From: Diabrotica undecimpunctata
Taxonomy: Eukaryota; Arthropoda; Insecta; Coleoptera; Chrysomelidae
Length of the DNA stretch: 64,000 nt
Assembly (NCBI RefSeq): GCF_040954645.1
Contig: NC_092805.1
Span: forward strand, 72,649,186-72,713,185
Direction: 5' to 3'
In this document: in pieces, positions 49,973 through 61,479 of the stretch
Layout of the letters: each line of letters opens with the position of its first letter
How positions within the stretch are numbered: position 1 is the stretch's first letter
The notes under the pieces: generated by a model
Databases searched by the model: none
The model's input: the letters and a program-made list of their open reading frames with translations, nothing else
What the model was told of the DNA's origin: nothing
Position numbers and translations under genes: made by a program

Positions 49973-52346
49973 TACAGTGTAGGCAAAAGTTTATGGTCGG
50001 TATGGTAAAATCTAACATCTATCATCATCCTAAAGTGCTAACCTGCTAATTCCACTTTTAATGTAAATTAATATTCTTGCATGGTCGGAAAGCTATTTTT
50101 TTTCCATGATCCGTTAACTACCCAACTCCTAATTATGCCAGAAATACCATTTATTACCTGATACGAAAACCTGCTATCTGTAAGAACCTGGATTCGTAAA
50201 GATAAATACTGCTAAGTCCTCGGCGCCACGCCATTTCATGACTCGCTACAGCACGGGCACAAATTTTTGTCGAGAGTGTCCAATGATAATTATTTATTAT
50301 TTTTGAGAGTTACACTTAGTGAAGTAATACAAGGTAAGCTATTTTTATACCAACAAATTAGATATGTTATCTAATACTGAAAAACCTCTTTTTTCTGATC
50401 TAAATACCTCCAATGATCTAGGTGAGAATCAGGGTATGCTTTATTATGAATTACAGCCATTGCCCATTCAACTAAAAACTCACGAGGATAATCAAATTTG
50501 TAGCACCTCATATAATAATAATTACAATGATATTGATGATATCAATGTACAGCTACCACACAATGTTGAAATACCTGTTTCTGAAATCTCTGAGAGTGAC
50601 ACCAGCAGGAACTACAAGATTGTCGATTACTATGATACAGATTCAAGTAGCATCATTGAATACCCAGCAAAGAGCAAGAAAAGAAAAAACAGTTTTCAAG
50701 TGCAGGAATCAACTTGGTTTGCACAAAAAAAAACGATTACGGGAAATAGGAAAAGGATATTTAGGCAAGAGAAAAAAAGAAGGAAAATGGAACTATGAAG
50801 AACCAAGGAAACCTCGTGCTATGAAACCGAAATGTCAATTCAAAAAAGAGACAGGGGCTATAAAATGTCTGTTCTTGACAGAGCAAGACAGACGTCAGAT
50901 ATTTAAAGCATTTTCAGAAAACATCGCTTTTGAAATTAGTGAACATATTAATCAGTGGGGTCTAAAACGAAAAGTAAATTTTGCAGTAACTGATAATGCC
51001 TCAAATATGGTCAAAAACTATTAAAGATGTTTTGGAATGAAAACATTTAAATTGTTTTGCTTATACGTTAAATTTATTATTGAAGGACGCACTTCAATGC
51101 TGTCGTGTACAAATAGATAAAATAAAAAGTCTTTTTTTTTTCGACAATTCGGCAAAAAACACATTTCAAAAAAAGTAGCTTATCTTCAGAAAGGCTTTTA
51201 AAGTATCAATTACAACATTAAAGTTCCCAAACGGCCAATCCAAGACGTGGAAACTAGGTAGAACGTCACCTATTACATGTTAAAAAGAATGACCGAGATA
51301 GAAGAGACAATCCGTTCCACATTGGTATTAGTTAATACCGACTTAGACTTAGACCAAATCTAAATAATGAAGACTGGATTATTTGTTCTCAAGTTTCCCA
51401 AATTTTACAGCCTTTTAAAGAAATAACAAGTAAAATGAGTGTCCAAAAATACTTGAAGGGTAGTTCAGTGTTCAGGGATTGTTATGGGACGCTGCCTGCA
51501 AGAATCTTGCTATAAAATTTTAGCAAACGGTAACTTTACATCCATAGTATCTGACGTAGTACAATTAGTAATATCGGGTTGTATTGTTTCGTTTATTTTT
51601 CAAGTTATAATAAATATATCCTTCATTAGTTTCTTTCACTTTAATAAATATTGTGCATAAACGATAATATGTTTGTTTATGTAGGTACTCTCTTACTTGA
51701 AACTACTGTTAAACAATCATAGTAACTTGTTTACTAAAATCGGTTTACGATAAAAACTTTAACGATCCATCTCTACTCGTTACCTCTGTCCTTACTTTGA
51801 TTCGGTGCTTTGACGAATCGAGAGATCGGGTGACGAGACGTTGCCAAATAAATTGTATGAAGAATTTTTTATTGTGACATCATATGCAGTTTATTATTTT
51901 TAATGAGAATAAGGCACAATGTGACTTTAAGATAAGCTTATTTTGATGTTAAGATCGTTAATTTGGAAATCGTACTTAAAATACGAAACATTAATAAATT
52001 TTATTTATATAAAACGATTTCCGAAGTGGAAATCAAAATGTTATATTACACTTATTGTAAAGTAAAATTGTGGCACATTCCCAATAAAAACCAGTAAGCT
52101 GCCATTTAAATCCATTTCGCCCAAATTTGATTATCTTAGAACATTGTTCAAATGCCAAAAAGACAACAGGTCAAATAAAACCAATAAGTTTGGTAACGTC
52201 GAATTTCCCCTTTTTTATTATTTCAACTCATTCATTTTCGGCGATATAAAGGGCTGACCTAATATACCTCTCTCTTTTTAAACAGGTGTCTCTGACTTTA
52301 TCTCACGTAAGGTCCATACCGACCATAAACTTTTACCTATACTGTA
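49973..52346 (+). mobile_element. 2,374-bp TIR DNA transposon with a chimeric transposase gene
   Basis: Termini at 49973-50005 and 52314-52346 are inverted repeats (TACAGTGTAGGCAAAAGTTT...) that differ at only a few of 33 positions, flanked by TA. Arm A at 9885-9900 shows the site without the insert (GTGATATG). The termini resemble Tc1-type CAGTG ends, whereas the gene inside is not a Tc1 transposase. It is inserted in Polinton arm B. Confidence 0.8.
50364..51550 (+). pseudogene. chimeric transposase: basic N-terminus joined to hAT core
   Basis: From ATG 50364 the frame has an acidic Ser/Asp-rich leader. A one-base slip in the A run at 50725-50733 leads to GKGYLGKRKKEGKWNYEEPR and TEQDRRQIFKAF, which resembles the N-terminal region of the SDNCxGQ-type transposase family. 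From about 50915 it is hAT-like: SEHINQWGLKRKVNFAVTDNASNMV, then in other frames LFVLKFPKFYS and SQVSQILQPFKEITSKMS. Stops after 51024 show it is dead. The join could be a recombination or an insertion that left a fused frame. Confidence 0.55.
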
Positions 52347-53130
52347 TATGGTTCAAACCACTCTGTGTAACCCATGCTAAATGTTTCTAAATCGTGTAAT
52401 ATAATAATATGCCTAATATCAAACCACTTGCGCTAAAAGGGTGCGCGTACGTTTCAAACCACTCTGTGCAACCCTTCACATCTCATGTACATTTAATATA
52501 TTTTTTTATACCAATTATCGGCACATGTTATTAATAACCTCCGTGGGTCATCGACATGCATTTTAACCTTCAAAGATATGAGAAGGAGGATCGAATCCTA
52601 CATAAGGAAGACTTTTTACTTAATAATTTGTATTAAAATTGTCTTATAGATACTGGATAATAGTTGAAATGCAAAAATAATATGTAAATTAATTCATATT
52701 AAAAATGGCTAGTTACTGGTTATGACGATTAGCGATCAAACTATGACATCATATCACCAGATGGGACGTAAGGGCTTGAAGAATCACTGCCACTTAACAA
52801 TCCCATGGTGCCTTACAGGGGGACTTCGACCAGTCAATTCGAAGTCAACACTGCGTAAATTCCATTATCGATGGATTTGTGGTTTTCATTACACCAGAAA
52901 TTGAAATAAAACATTTTGAAAGGTGGAAACAATGCAGACACCCTATTTAGAAGCCGAGAGCAGACTGAGGCCGTGAGCAGAAAATGTCCCATAGTTATAA
53001 GTATATTAGTATTTTTATAGGGTATTTTCAGATCTCTCGGCCAATGATAAAATTGGACTAGTTTTAAGGCGGTGCGATGCGCATCAGGGTGCATATTAGT
53101 CCACGACTTATGCATCAGGATGACAGTCAT
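52347..53130. other. Polinton arm B distal part with a roughly 370-bp insertion
   Basis: 52347-52752 matches arm A (9890-9490, inverted). 52753-53130 has no partner there; it is flanked by ATGACATCAT and ATGACAGTCAT, a likely 9-10-base target duplication. The insert ends with GCGATGCGCATC..GGTGC near 53074-53092, similar to GCGATGCACATC..GGTGC at 3251-3272 in the insertion at 2847-3291. The minus frame at 53133-52834 is not supported. Confidence 0.5.
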
Positions 53131-53207
53131 CATGGGGCGTGACCGAAGCGCGGACGGGACTTGTGACGGCTGGGGTCAAAGTGGAGTGAAGTGGGACCCT
53201 TTCTACT
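53131..53207 (-). repeat. right terminal inverted repeat of the Polinton
   Basis: Ends ...GGGACCCTTTCTACT at 53207, the inverse of 9411. GACTAT follows at 53208-53213. Confidence 0.8.
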
Positions 53208-53213
53208 GACTAT

Positions 53214-53400
53214 CTTTGTTATTTTATATTTGTTCTTTTCTTTCTTATTATTGGTGTCTTTAATTTTGATGATGATGATGATGATGATGATTTTTTGGAA
53301 ACCCAGTGTTGAGACATTTTATGCCAAATACAAACACACAATAACTACAAGGAATCAGTCAAAATTCAATATTTTTTAGAAGGGATTCAAAAATTATAAT
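53214..53400 (-). pseudogene. RTE-like LINE, right half of the Polinton target
   Basis: The minus strand reads IKDTNNKKEKNKYKITKIV up to the GACTAT site. It is the normal upstream neighbour of the DFYINL block at 9404-8890. A (TGA)n run lies at 53263-53291. Upstream LINE sequence is not recognised. Confidence 0.55.
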
Positions 53401-54120
53401 TACTTTAAAATTTAAAAACGTCGATTTTTAATGTGAAATAGTGTCAGAATAGTAGAAAAGTAGTGAATAGAAATCGACTACGTGACTAAAAGAACCGATG
53501 GAAAGGTCACGTGATCGATAAACCTGGCCCATTAGACAGAGATGTAGAAACTGCTTTGTGTCAGTTTTCTCTGTCGCACTGTGGGAACGCGACTGTATTA
53601 AAGCACTTAGTCTATCTTGTATAATATGTCTAGGATATTAGATAAGATACTTGTTCGGTGAGGTTAGGTTGCAATAGAATTTTCTTTTATAAATTGAAAA
53701 AGTTTTTAAATATTTTTTTTAAGTTGCTTCCATTTAAAACGTTTTTCTATTAGATTTGAATAAACTAATTTTAAAAATTTAAGAATTTATTATCATGGTA
53801 ACGCAATATCAGTTAAAAAAAAACAGCACCGCTCAAAACTTGAACACCAAACGAAAAGCATCCCGCAGCAAGAATACGAATAGTCTGCAATGTATGTATA
53901 TGATCGGAGACGACAACAGCTACGGGTAAAAGTAGGATTGGTCACGCGATGGACAGGTGTGGCCAGTGGCATTTACAAGAGACAGTCAATTCTCCTGTCA
54001 TGTCGTTCGGATGTATGACCGTAGTCGGATTGAAAGTTTGCATGACAAGCCCAAATCCTTAGTCTCCATGAAGCAGTCCTATTGTATGCAGTTATGTGCT
54101 TATTAATCCGGCGAAACCGG
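53401..54120. other. intronic stretch, nothing recognised
   Basis: No gene or repeat pair that I can support. Confidence 0.5.
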
Positions 54121-54124
54121 TAGC

Positions 54125-54340
54125 GGACGGTACTTTTTGGCAGTCCTACGGACGGATCTGAACCGAAGTATTTTGTGGCTGATTCTGGGTAAATTCATCA
54201 GCTCTCTTATTGCCGTCTATTCTTCGATGACCTGGAACTATATCAGAATGACACTGTTTTGTTCCACCAGTCTTTCGAGTTCTTCTCAGCATTCCCACAT
54301 TCGCTTACAGTCCACCTTAGTAAATAAAGTATTACTTCTC
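54125..54340 (-). pseudogene. LINE RNase H fragment (I/R1-like)
   Basis: The minus strand reads KNSKDWWNK, then VILI-FPGHRRIDGNKRADEF, the conserved WVPGHxGIxGNExADELA block with its catalytic Asp, followed by QKVPSATGF. Both ends are lost. Confidence 0.6.
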
Positions 54341-54666
54341 ATTAAAAAATGTCCTATTTAAAATAGTATATTATGTATATACTATTACCGTCTATATAAT
54401 AGTATAGTATATTATAAAACATCACAAAAATAATGTAAAAATGGCTTAGATTAATTACCGAAAAATTTGTAAATTTAGATTGCGTCGTTTAGAAAATATT
54501 TTAAACGCGAACTTTAGACACACTCTGTATATTGTGAATTTTTTAATTATAGATTATAAAATGTCTTCTTATTTTCCATATTTCTTCAACCTCATATTTT
54601 TTATTATTTTTAAAAGAACAAACTTCTGATATCAGTTTAAAGCAACTAAAGATAATATAAACTTAC

Positions 54667-54833
54667 CGATAAAAAGGCGTGTATCAAATCAGCCTTAACT
54701 GTGGCCAGAGGTTTTCCCTTAACTAATATGGTAAACGTTTCGTCCTTCTCTGTCGTCATCAGGCTACCAAACCAACTTTTTTTCGTTAATTCGGGCGATG
54801 ATTCCGGAGTTAAATGAACTTCTTCCGAGGAAG
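54667..54833 (-). CDS. sff: SAD/BRSK kinase exon, start of the C-terminal (AIS/KA1-like) domain
   Basis: A 167-base exon. The 3' splice site is TTATTTTTAG before CTTCCTCG; the donor is TTATCG followed by GTAAGT. Entry phase (two bases complete an Ala codon) fits the donor phase of the exon at 60462. The product reads SSEEVHLTPESSPELTKKSWFGSLMTTEKDETFTILVKGKPLATVKADLIHAFLS, split here for length into LTPESSPELTKKSWFG and KADLIHAFLS: both are near-identical to vertebrate BRSK1/2. The domain follows the kinase and UBA domains and helps regulate the enzyme, which controls neuronal polarity and synapses. The next exon is not in the window. Confidence 0.92.
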
Positions 54834-55115
54834 CTAAAAATAACCCCAAGTTAATTGGCTAATTAAAAGACTAAAAAATAAGAATAACACAAGTAAATTT
54901 AAATAATCTAAAAAAAACAAGAAATTATGTAAGAAATTATAAAATACTTTGTGGATGCTATAACTATTATTTGCATTAAAGCACAAGATCACCAGATATG
55001 CAGGTGTGTGTCCATCCGATTTCAAGTAACGGCACCCGACAAAGACCTAGATGTTCTGACGTCACGAGGGGTCTAGAACGAGTCGATGAAATTCCAGAAC
55101 AATGGGACAAATATG

Positions 55116-55119
<4 letters not shown>

Positions 55120-55206
<87 letters not shown>
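55120..55206. repeat. (TA)n microsatellite
   Basis: About 87 bases of TA in the kinase intron. Confidence 0.95.
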
Positions 55207-55210
<4 letters not shown>

Positions 55211-55609
55211 CGCGCTAATCCTCACGCTAACCCCCACGCCAACCTCCACCCAAACCACGTCACTTTCGACGGTAAAAATGGACCGCCCTCTGTTCCCGGT
55301 GGCAGTGATGCATTGATTAGTGATCAGTGTAGTGGTGTCTGGGGGCTCAGGAGACGGAGACTTCGGATGCCCTATTTGATATCTTCGGAAGAAGATATTA
55401 AATAGGATGCCGAAAGCTCGGAGCAATGATCGACGCGGTTCAACTCGGAAGACACTTGAGTAAAAACCGATTACAAAAGCCAATCTACCATATGTAGGGC
55501 TACCTACACACGGTCAGGACCAATCACAAGATGCCTTGCAGCTACACAAAGTAAACGCATCGACTAGGAGAGTCAGTTAACTTCAAGCACCAGCCAGAAG
55601 CGCTACTAC

Positions 55610-55650
55610 CTGACTTGACAATGCTAAGTGCGGCCTTGCCGAAACGTCGT
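55610..55650 (+). ncRNA. degenerate hammerhead-like motif
   Basis: CTGACTTGA, where CTGANGA is expected, followed by a weak stem, CCGAAA and CGTCGTC. The two-base insertion in the core makes activity very unlikely. Confidence 0.25.
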
Positions 55651-55723
55651 CAAAGTAATGGTTTTCATCACAACCAAAATTATTTTCATCAGACATGTGA
55701 GCTTCCACGTTGCATAGGATTAG

Positions 55724-56243
55724 TGTTCAATCACAAATTAACCCCTTAATTTGTAATCTCACATTATTCTTAACTTCTTAATCTATTACAGTTTCACCGT
55801 GTATAAGTGACATTGTAAAACCATATCGTATAATATTTTAATAATTAGTTCATTTACCTAGAACTAAATATATTGCCGAATAATATATTTTCTAATTGAA
55901 CTTCCTAAGTGTCACATGTAAGGCGTAGATTAAATTGTATGTAAGCAAAGTTTGTTGGTATGGTATGATAGGAAGCAATAACCTCTGTGCTGAGGTATGA
56001 ATTATTTGTGAGATTATAAATTGGGGATTTAAGCTCATGTGAGCGCAGTCTACTACAGTCAATCATAACGAACATCATATTGTGTAATTACCAGTAGCTG
56101 TCAATAAATCAACACTTTTACTCCACAACTTCAACCTTTATTATATCTATTATCGCAGATCGACAAGAAGCGAACAAAGGGGCATTTACAAACCGATTCG
56201 AACCTCAAATCCAAGTTCGAAATTTTCCATTGGTCCTTCGACA
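55724..56243 (+). repeat. 5' LTR of BEL copy 2
   Basis: 520 bases, inverted relative to the LTRs at 10237-10767 and 13981-14518. A 27-base block after it (AAACTTCATCAAAAGGGCG...) is shared with copy 1 and may hold the primer site, which I could not assign to a tRNA. Confidence 0.85.
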
Positions 56244-57109
56244 AAACTTCATCAAAAGGGCGTTAATTGGTTTGGAGCTTCGAAGGAGACGACCCTTAGC
56301 GACCTAAATAGCTGTTTCCCAGTTCCGTACAAGATCGACGATCGAATTCGAAGTGTGGAGAAAAGAAAAAAGAAATTAAAAAGACCAGAAAGCACCGAAA
56401 TTAAGGGTAGGAGCCTTACGAGTGCCTTTGATTACAAGAGAACCTGAATAGCAGTCCTTAAGTCTACTGTTCCATCAGTTTGGAGATCCAGTTTCCAGCA
56501 GAAAAATCTAGTAGCATCCAGAGATCCAGCTCATCAGTTCCAGTTGCAGTTCTAAGAAGGAAGAAGGGACATACAAGTGAACGTCGGGATAAAACTGTAA
56601 GTTTTTGAAAATTTATTATCATTTAGAGCAGTGCATTTTTTTTATAAATTAAAAAGATTATTAAAGAAACTTAAGATTCAAATTTAATAATACTTAATTG
56701 AAATATTTTTATTCTGCATACTTTTTACTTAAAAAAGTAATAGTTTGTCTACAGCTAATTCAAATCTAATAGCTTAATTATTTTAATTTTAATTATACTC
56801 CATAATTTGATTCTTACAATTTAAAATTCTTAAAACATTTGATTTTCATAATATAGGGAAATATCGTGACAAATCGTTATTTTTATACACATTCAGAGTT
56901 CATTCATTCCAAATATATAGTATTTTGTAGTATTTGCATTTTTTTTATATAAAGAATTTTTGTCTCTGGTTACAAGTGATAATATTACATTCTTTAATTT
57001 GTACAATAAGAGGTGTCAGCAAGGTTAAGAAGTTCATTGCGTTGTTGTCTAAGGTAATCGCGCTGAGACTTTAAAAGTTGAATTTAGGTCAGCCTTATAT
57101 ACGTTTAAA

Positions 57110-59449
57110 ATGGAGCGGTTATATTTAGATCAAGAAAAGCTAGGTCAAGAAATTACAAAGCTTTTAAATAATTTACGAAAACTTCGAAAAGAAAAACGAA
57201 CGAGAGAATACTTAAACATCAAAAGACAGACACTTGATGAATTGTGGAACGACTTTGAAGATCAAAACACAGAAATTGAAGAGAAGGGTTCGAGAGTTGA
57301 TAAATATTTTACATCTAACTTTTACGAAAAGTACAAAAAAGATATGAAGAAACGAAAAAGACTTTAGAGGATTTTATTAAAAATTCGTCTCCGACAAAAA
57401 TTAGAGAAGTAGAAATTAGGATGGGAAAACTTCATCATTTGTTGGAAGACGACGAAACCGATGAAGATATACAAGAAGATTTAAAAGAAGAGGTACAAAA
57501 AGTAGATGCTTTAATAATGGAAATAACTGTGGACAATGAACAGGATACAATAAAAGAAGGTGAAATAGAAAGATTTTATGCAATGAGAAGAAGGGTGTGG
57601 TCGATCATAAAAGAAAATAAGAGATTAAAGGCGGAAGGATGCAAGAAAGACAAAATAATATTACCCCAAGTGAAGTTACCCTGTTTTGAGGGAAGGTATG
57701 AATCCTGGGTAACATTCTATGATATTTTTAAACGTTTGATACATGAGAATAACCAACTATCAAATGTGGAAAAAATGCAGTATCTGAAGACAAGCCTCCG
57801 AGGAGAAGCAAGTAGAATAATACAACATTTAAATACAACAGAAGCAAACTACAGTGCTGCCTGGAAAATGTTGCAAGATCAGTACGATAATCCAAGGATG
57901 AATCTATTTATATTAATAGACAAGATACTTCAGGCTGCGGAGATAAAAGAAACGTCAGCAAAGGCGCTGAAAACATTACATGATACTCTCCACGAATGCT
58001 TAGAAGCCATTAGTGGACTAGGTATAATGACAGTCCTGGAGCCCTCTTATTCCTACAAAGAAGATTCCAGACATTGGAGATGTTGGAAACGAAAGGAAAG
58101 GAACAGATCATAGACAACAGGTTAAGAAAAAGATAACCTCTGTGGTGTATCATGAAGAACATAACCTGTTGAAATTTACAACGTTTCTACGACAACAAGT
58201 ACGTGAAACAAAATCGTAAAAGAAAAGCAAGGGTGCGGTAGATGCTTACTACACAAAAGGGAAGTACCATGTTATTCCTATCATAGATGTGCAGAATGGT
58301 AGACAGCACCATTCATTACTACACTTGTCAGAAGGTCAGTATGATAACAGAAGGAATTCTGAAAACAAAAGGCCACAAAATAGACCAAATTCTAGTGGGT
58401 CAGGTCAGTATGATACAAGATTTAATTCTGAAAACAGAAGGCCACAAAATAGATCAAATTCTAGTGGGTCAGGTCAGTATGACAACAAAAGAACTTCTGA
58501 AAACAGAAAGTCACAAAATAGACCCAATTCTAGTGGGACCAGAGGTGACAACACTTACGACGGATCGTCAAGGAGACAAGAGAATACCGTGAGCTGTTTA
58601 AGTCATCAGAATAAAGAAGTGCTACTTGCAACGGCATTAGTACGAGTAAGAGACTCAAAAGGAAGCTCACAATTGATGAGAGCATTGATTGACGAAGGCT
58701 CGCAGTCATCATTCATTACGGAGCAGGCCGCTACAAGTCTCGGAATAAAAAGAAAGGCTGTCCACGCTCAGATATCTGGAATTGGCAATGAAGACCAAAG
58801 AACGTCGAAATGGAGCGTAACATTAAACTTACAGGCACATTTCGAAAATGAATTTCAAATGAAGATCGAAGCACTTGCACTACGAAAAATAACAAAAAAT
58901 CTACCGGAGAAGGAGACAGAAAGGAACCATAGGAACTTAGTCCTGGCGGATCCAAATTTTAATAAAACAGGTTCAATAGATATTCTATTAGGAGCCAAAG
59001 AATATAGTTTGATATTACTAGATGGAGTAGATCGAACAAAAGATGGTTTGCTCACCCAAAATACAAAATTGGGTTGGATAATGTCAGGGATAGCACAGCA
59101 AGAGAATTTCCCTAATATACAAGTAGTCAGCATGATATCTAGACGAGAAATGGATGAACAAATAAAAAAATACTGGGAGTTAGAAGAAGTAGATCAAAGC
59201 AATGCTCTTTCAGTAGAAGAAAAAGAGTGTGAAGAATATTATAAAAGAACAGTAAAAAGGGATAACGAAGGAAGATTTGAAGTTAAAATACCCTTTAATT
59301 CTAATACAAGCCTATTAGGGGACTTAAAACAGCAAGCATATGCGAGACTGCTGCAATTAGAGAATAAATTTCAAAGAGACACAAACCTAGAAAAAGAAGA
59401 GGTGGTGTTGTGCGCTCGTTGTTGGTCCCAAGGAATCTACTTGCAGTAG
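57110..59449 (+). pseudogene. BEL gag-protease, copy 2, with truncated pol
   Basis: ATG at 57110 opens MERLYLDQEKLGQEITKLL. Frames break near 57360 and 58050. 57421-58113 holds the gag core ([16 protein letters not shown]). 58289-59449 (386 codons) holds three QYDN-type repeats, then a retropepsin with [15 protein letters not shown] near 58680 and DILLGAKEY near 58985, [13 protein letters not shown], and the pol start ([22 protein letters not shown]). It stops at 59449 just after EEVVLCARC, where the reverse transcriptase should follow. Confidence 0.85.
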
Positions 59450-59506
59450 ATTACAATAACTTACACTAATTTTAAGTAACATATGAAAATAAAGGAAGGT
59501 AGTCAG

Positions 59507-59804
59507 TTGAGACTGAGGTCTCAATCTGCCTACTCTTCGAGTGTCGAGTCTCGATACTGAGAAGTAGGCAGATTGAGACCTCAGTGCCGAGAGACAGTTC
59601 TTGCAATATAGAACACGATACTCGTACGCCTCGAGTGAGGGGAGTAGGCAGATTGAGACCCCGAACTCGAACCGAACCGTATCACTCTTGATAGTGGCTC
59701 CAAAATGGGTGCCGAAACGTCGAGTAATAAATTCTCAACGCGGTTCTTCCCGAGAACTAAGTAATTTTCATTCATCTGACCGCGGAAATTTATCCCAACA
59801 TACA
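59507..59804. other. intronic repeat block with a long inverted repeat and a hammerhead-like motif
   Basis: GAGGTCTCAATCTGCCTACT at 59515-59534 pairs exactly with 59563-59582. A third, direct copy of the second arm is at 59642-59660. At 59684-59726 a plus-strand hammerhead-like arrangement follows: TATCACTC, TTGATAG, a GGC-CC/GG-GCC stem, GAAA, CGTC, then GAGTAATA pairing with TATCACTC at 7 of 8. The core CTGATGA is mutated. Confidence 0.5.
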
Positions 59805-59805
59805 C

Positions 59806-59899
<94 letters not shown>

Positions 59900-59918
59900 G
59901 AGAGAGAGAGAGAGAACG
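59805..59918. repeat. (TA)n followed by (AG)n
   Basis: TA to 59894, then AGAGAGAGAG to 59918. Confidence 0.9.
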
Positions 59919-60461
59919 AGAGAAATTACAATTGTCGAGAGTTAGTCGATATAAATTTGTATCGTTTGTATCATTAAGTAAATAAATGTTATAAATTAAT
60001 TGTGCTTTTAGTATTAGTGATATAAGACTGTAAATAACTAAAATAAACATTACCTAGGAAATTAAGTGGACACTACCTGGCTAAATAACAAAATTGATCC
60101 AAGAGGAAAACGATTATCTTGAACACACGGAGAAAAAATAGCCTGACATAACAAAAGAAGAAATTGTCTTTAATCATATAAAATGAAATTGTTATATTTT
60201 ACTCTTATCTTACAAAGAAATTATATCCGTAAATAAAAGTAAGAAAAAGAGTGATATTCATGGGTTGTTATAAGAACCTGTAACTAACAAAAATTAACTA
60301 ATCTGTTACAAGAGAATTATGATAAAACCACATACAATTCTTTAGTAGATAATAGATACTCGTATATGTATTAAATATGCTTAAATTATTTCCTCTTTTG
60401 AAACCGTATTGTAATCCGTGATAATAGTCAAGAAACTATGATTTGGGTGTTCATGTCTTAC
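59919..60461. other. kinase intron, nothing recognised
   Basis: AT-rich. It ends at the donor GTAAGACATG (minus strand) of the exon at 60462. Confidence 0.6.
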
Positions 60462-60863
60462 CTTGTAATTTGTTCCTTCTATGAAACCTTGGAGATCCTA
60501 AAAAGCTATTTTTAATCGTAGTCAGCCTCGATCGCCAGTGATGGCTAGTCGTACTGGAGTGCGGAGATCCAGGTGGCGTCATAGGTGTGAGAATCGAAGG
60601 ACCTTTAACAAAATACTTGTATGATACCGAATGACTCGTTTCTGATATATACTGACCCATCACCAGGCTGGTGGTGTCACTTTCCGGTGACGTTAACGAC
60701 ATACCGGAACTCACAGTTGCGCCGCCGCTGCTATTAGCTCGATGGTGTGTCGGGGTGGCTGGAGGGGGCGTCACGGTCACATGAGTATTCGAAGAAACGT
60801 GTGTGGAGCTTCGATGAGAGTGGTGGGATGAGGGACGCTGACTGACCGGAGATGACATTCCCG
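60462..60863 (-). CDS. sff: SAD/BRSK kinase exon, Ser/Pro-rich linker
   Basis: A 402-base exon. It has acceptor ATTCTTTTTTTAG before CGGGAATG and donor ACAAG followed by GTAAGA; it leaves one base of a split codon, completed by the exon at 54833. It encodes a Ser/Thr/Pro-rich stretch (SSPVSQRPSSHHSHRSSTHV, TPPPATPTHH, LTSPESDTTSLVMGQYI) and then WRSRLTTIKNSFLGSPRFHRR, the most conserved linker motif of BRSK1/2 and SAD kinases. GPSILTPMTPPGSPHSS lies between and looks like proline-directed phosphorylation sites. The catalytic domain would lie beyond 64000. Confidence 0.93.
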
Positions 60864-61479
60864 CTAAAAAAAGAATCCGTAGATTTATTACAAAAAGGTT
60901 TAAAGAATTCACTCAAATTATTATTTATTTAACAAATAATCATAAACTTACATAAACCAAAATCAAGACCATCATTTTTTGTGTGAATAATCTCAATCTA
61001 TAGAGCTATTTCTACACAATTTATGAATAGAAAATTTATATATAAGACTAGTACAGTTACATTTTAAACTGTTTAATAACTAAATTATATTCAACTACAA
61101 AGTTTTGCAATTGAACAATTGAAAAATTGGAACAACTAGTCCTTGAATTGGGCTAAACAACCAGCCGGACACGATTTGACATAATGCAAGCTTTGCTTTT
61201 TGATATCGTATATTGCATAAGTTATCTGACAACTTATACTTATATATATAAGTTATAGAGCGACGCCTATGGGTTTATTCAGGCCATGGACTCAGGAGTG
61301 CTGACATTGTCAAAGACATTGAACCTAGGAGTGCTGACGCTATGTTTCGTAATATTGTGAATTGTATAATTGCAAATTTATATGTTTTATTTTAACTAAT
61401 ATTTTATTCAGTTTAGAATCTGATTTTATTGTAATTAGTCGTTTTAGCTCTAATAAATTCTTTTTTTAAAAAAGGACTT
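60864..61479. other. kinase intron, nothing recognised
   Basis: No upstream exon is visible. AGGAGTGCTGAC is repeated directly at about 61290 and 61328. Confidence 0.5.

Larger units (their letters stand above)
54834..55723. other. intron with TA array and Penelope-type tail
   Basis: Contains (TA)n at 55120-55206. A hairpin at 55371-55406 (CCTATTTGATATCTTC, loop GGAA, 15 of 16 pairs) and a GCCGAAACGTCGTC block at 55638-55651 recall degenerate hammerhead-bearing Penelope tails. No gene. Confidence 0.5.
55724..59506 (+). mobile_element. BEL/Pao LTR element, pol-deleted copy 2, 3' truncated
   Basis: One LTR (55724-56243, TGTTCAATC...CCTTCGACA), gag and protease, then the same pol remnant and stop as copy 1 followed by a shared tail to GGAAGGTAGTCAG at 59506. 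The rest of the 3' region and the second LTR are missing. It lies in the kinase intron, antisense to the gene. Confidence 0.85.

Noticed and set aside
52834..53133. Minus-strand frame ending DNGIYAV as the next kinase exon (compare ENGIYSV in BRSK)
   Set aside because: The likeness is limited to a few residues, splice sites do not fit, and the frame lies across an insertion inside the Polinton.
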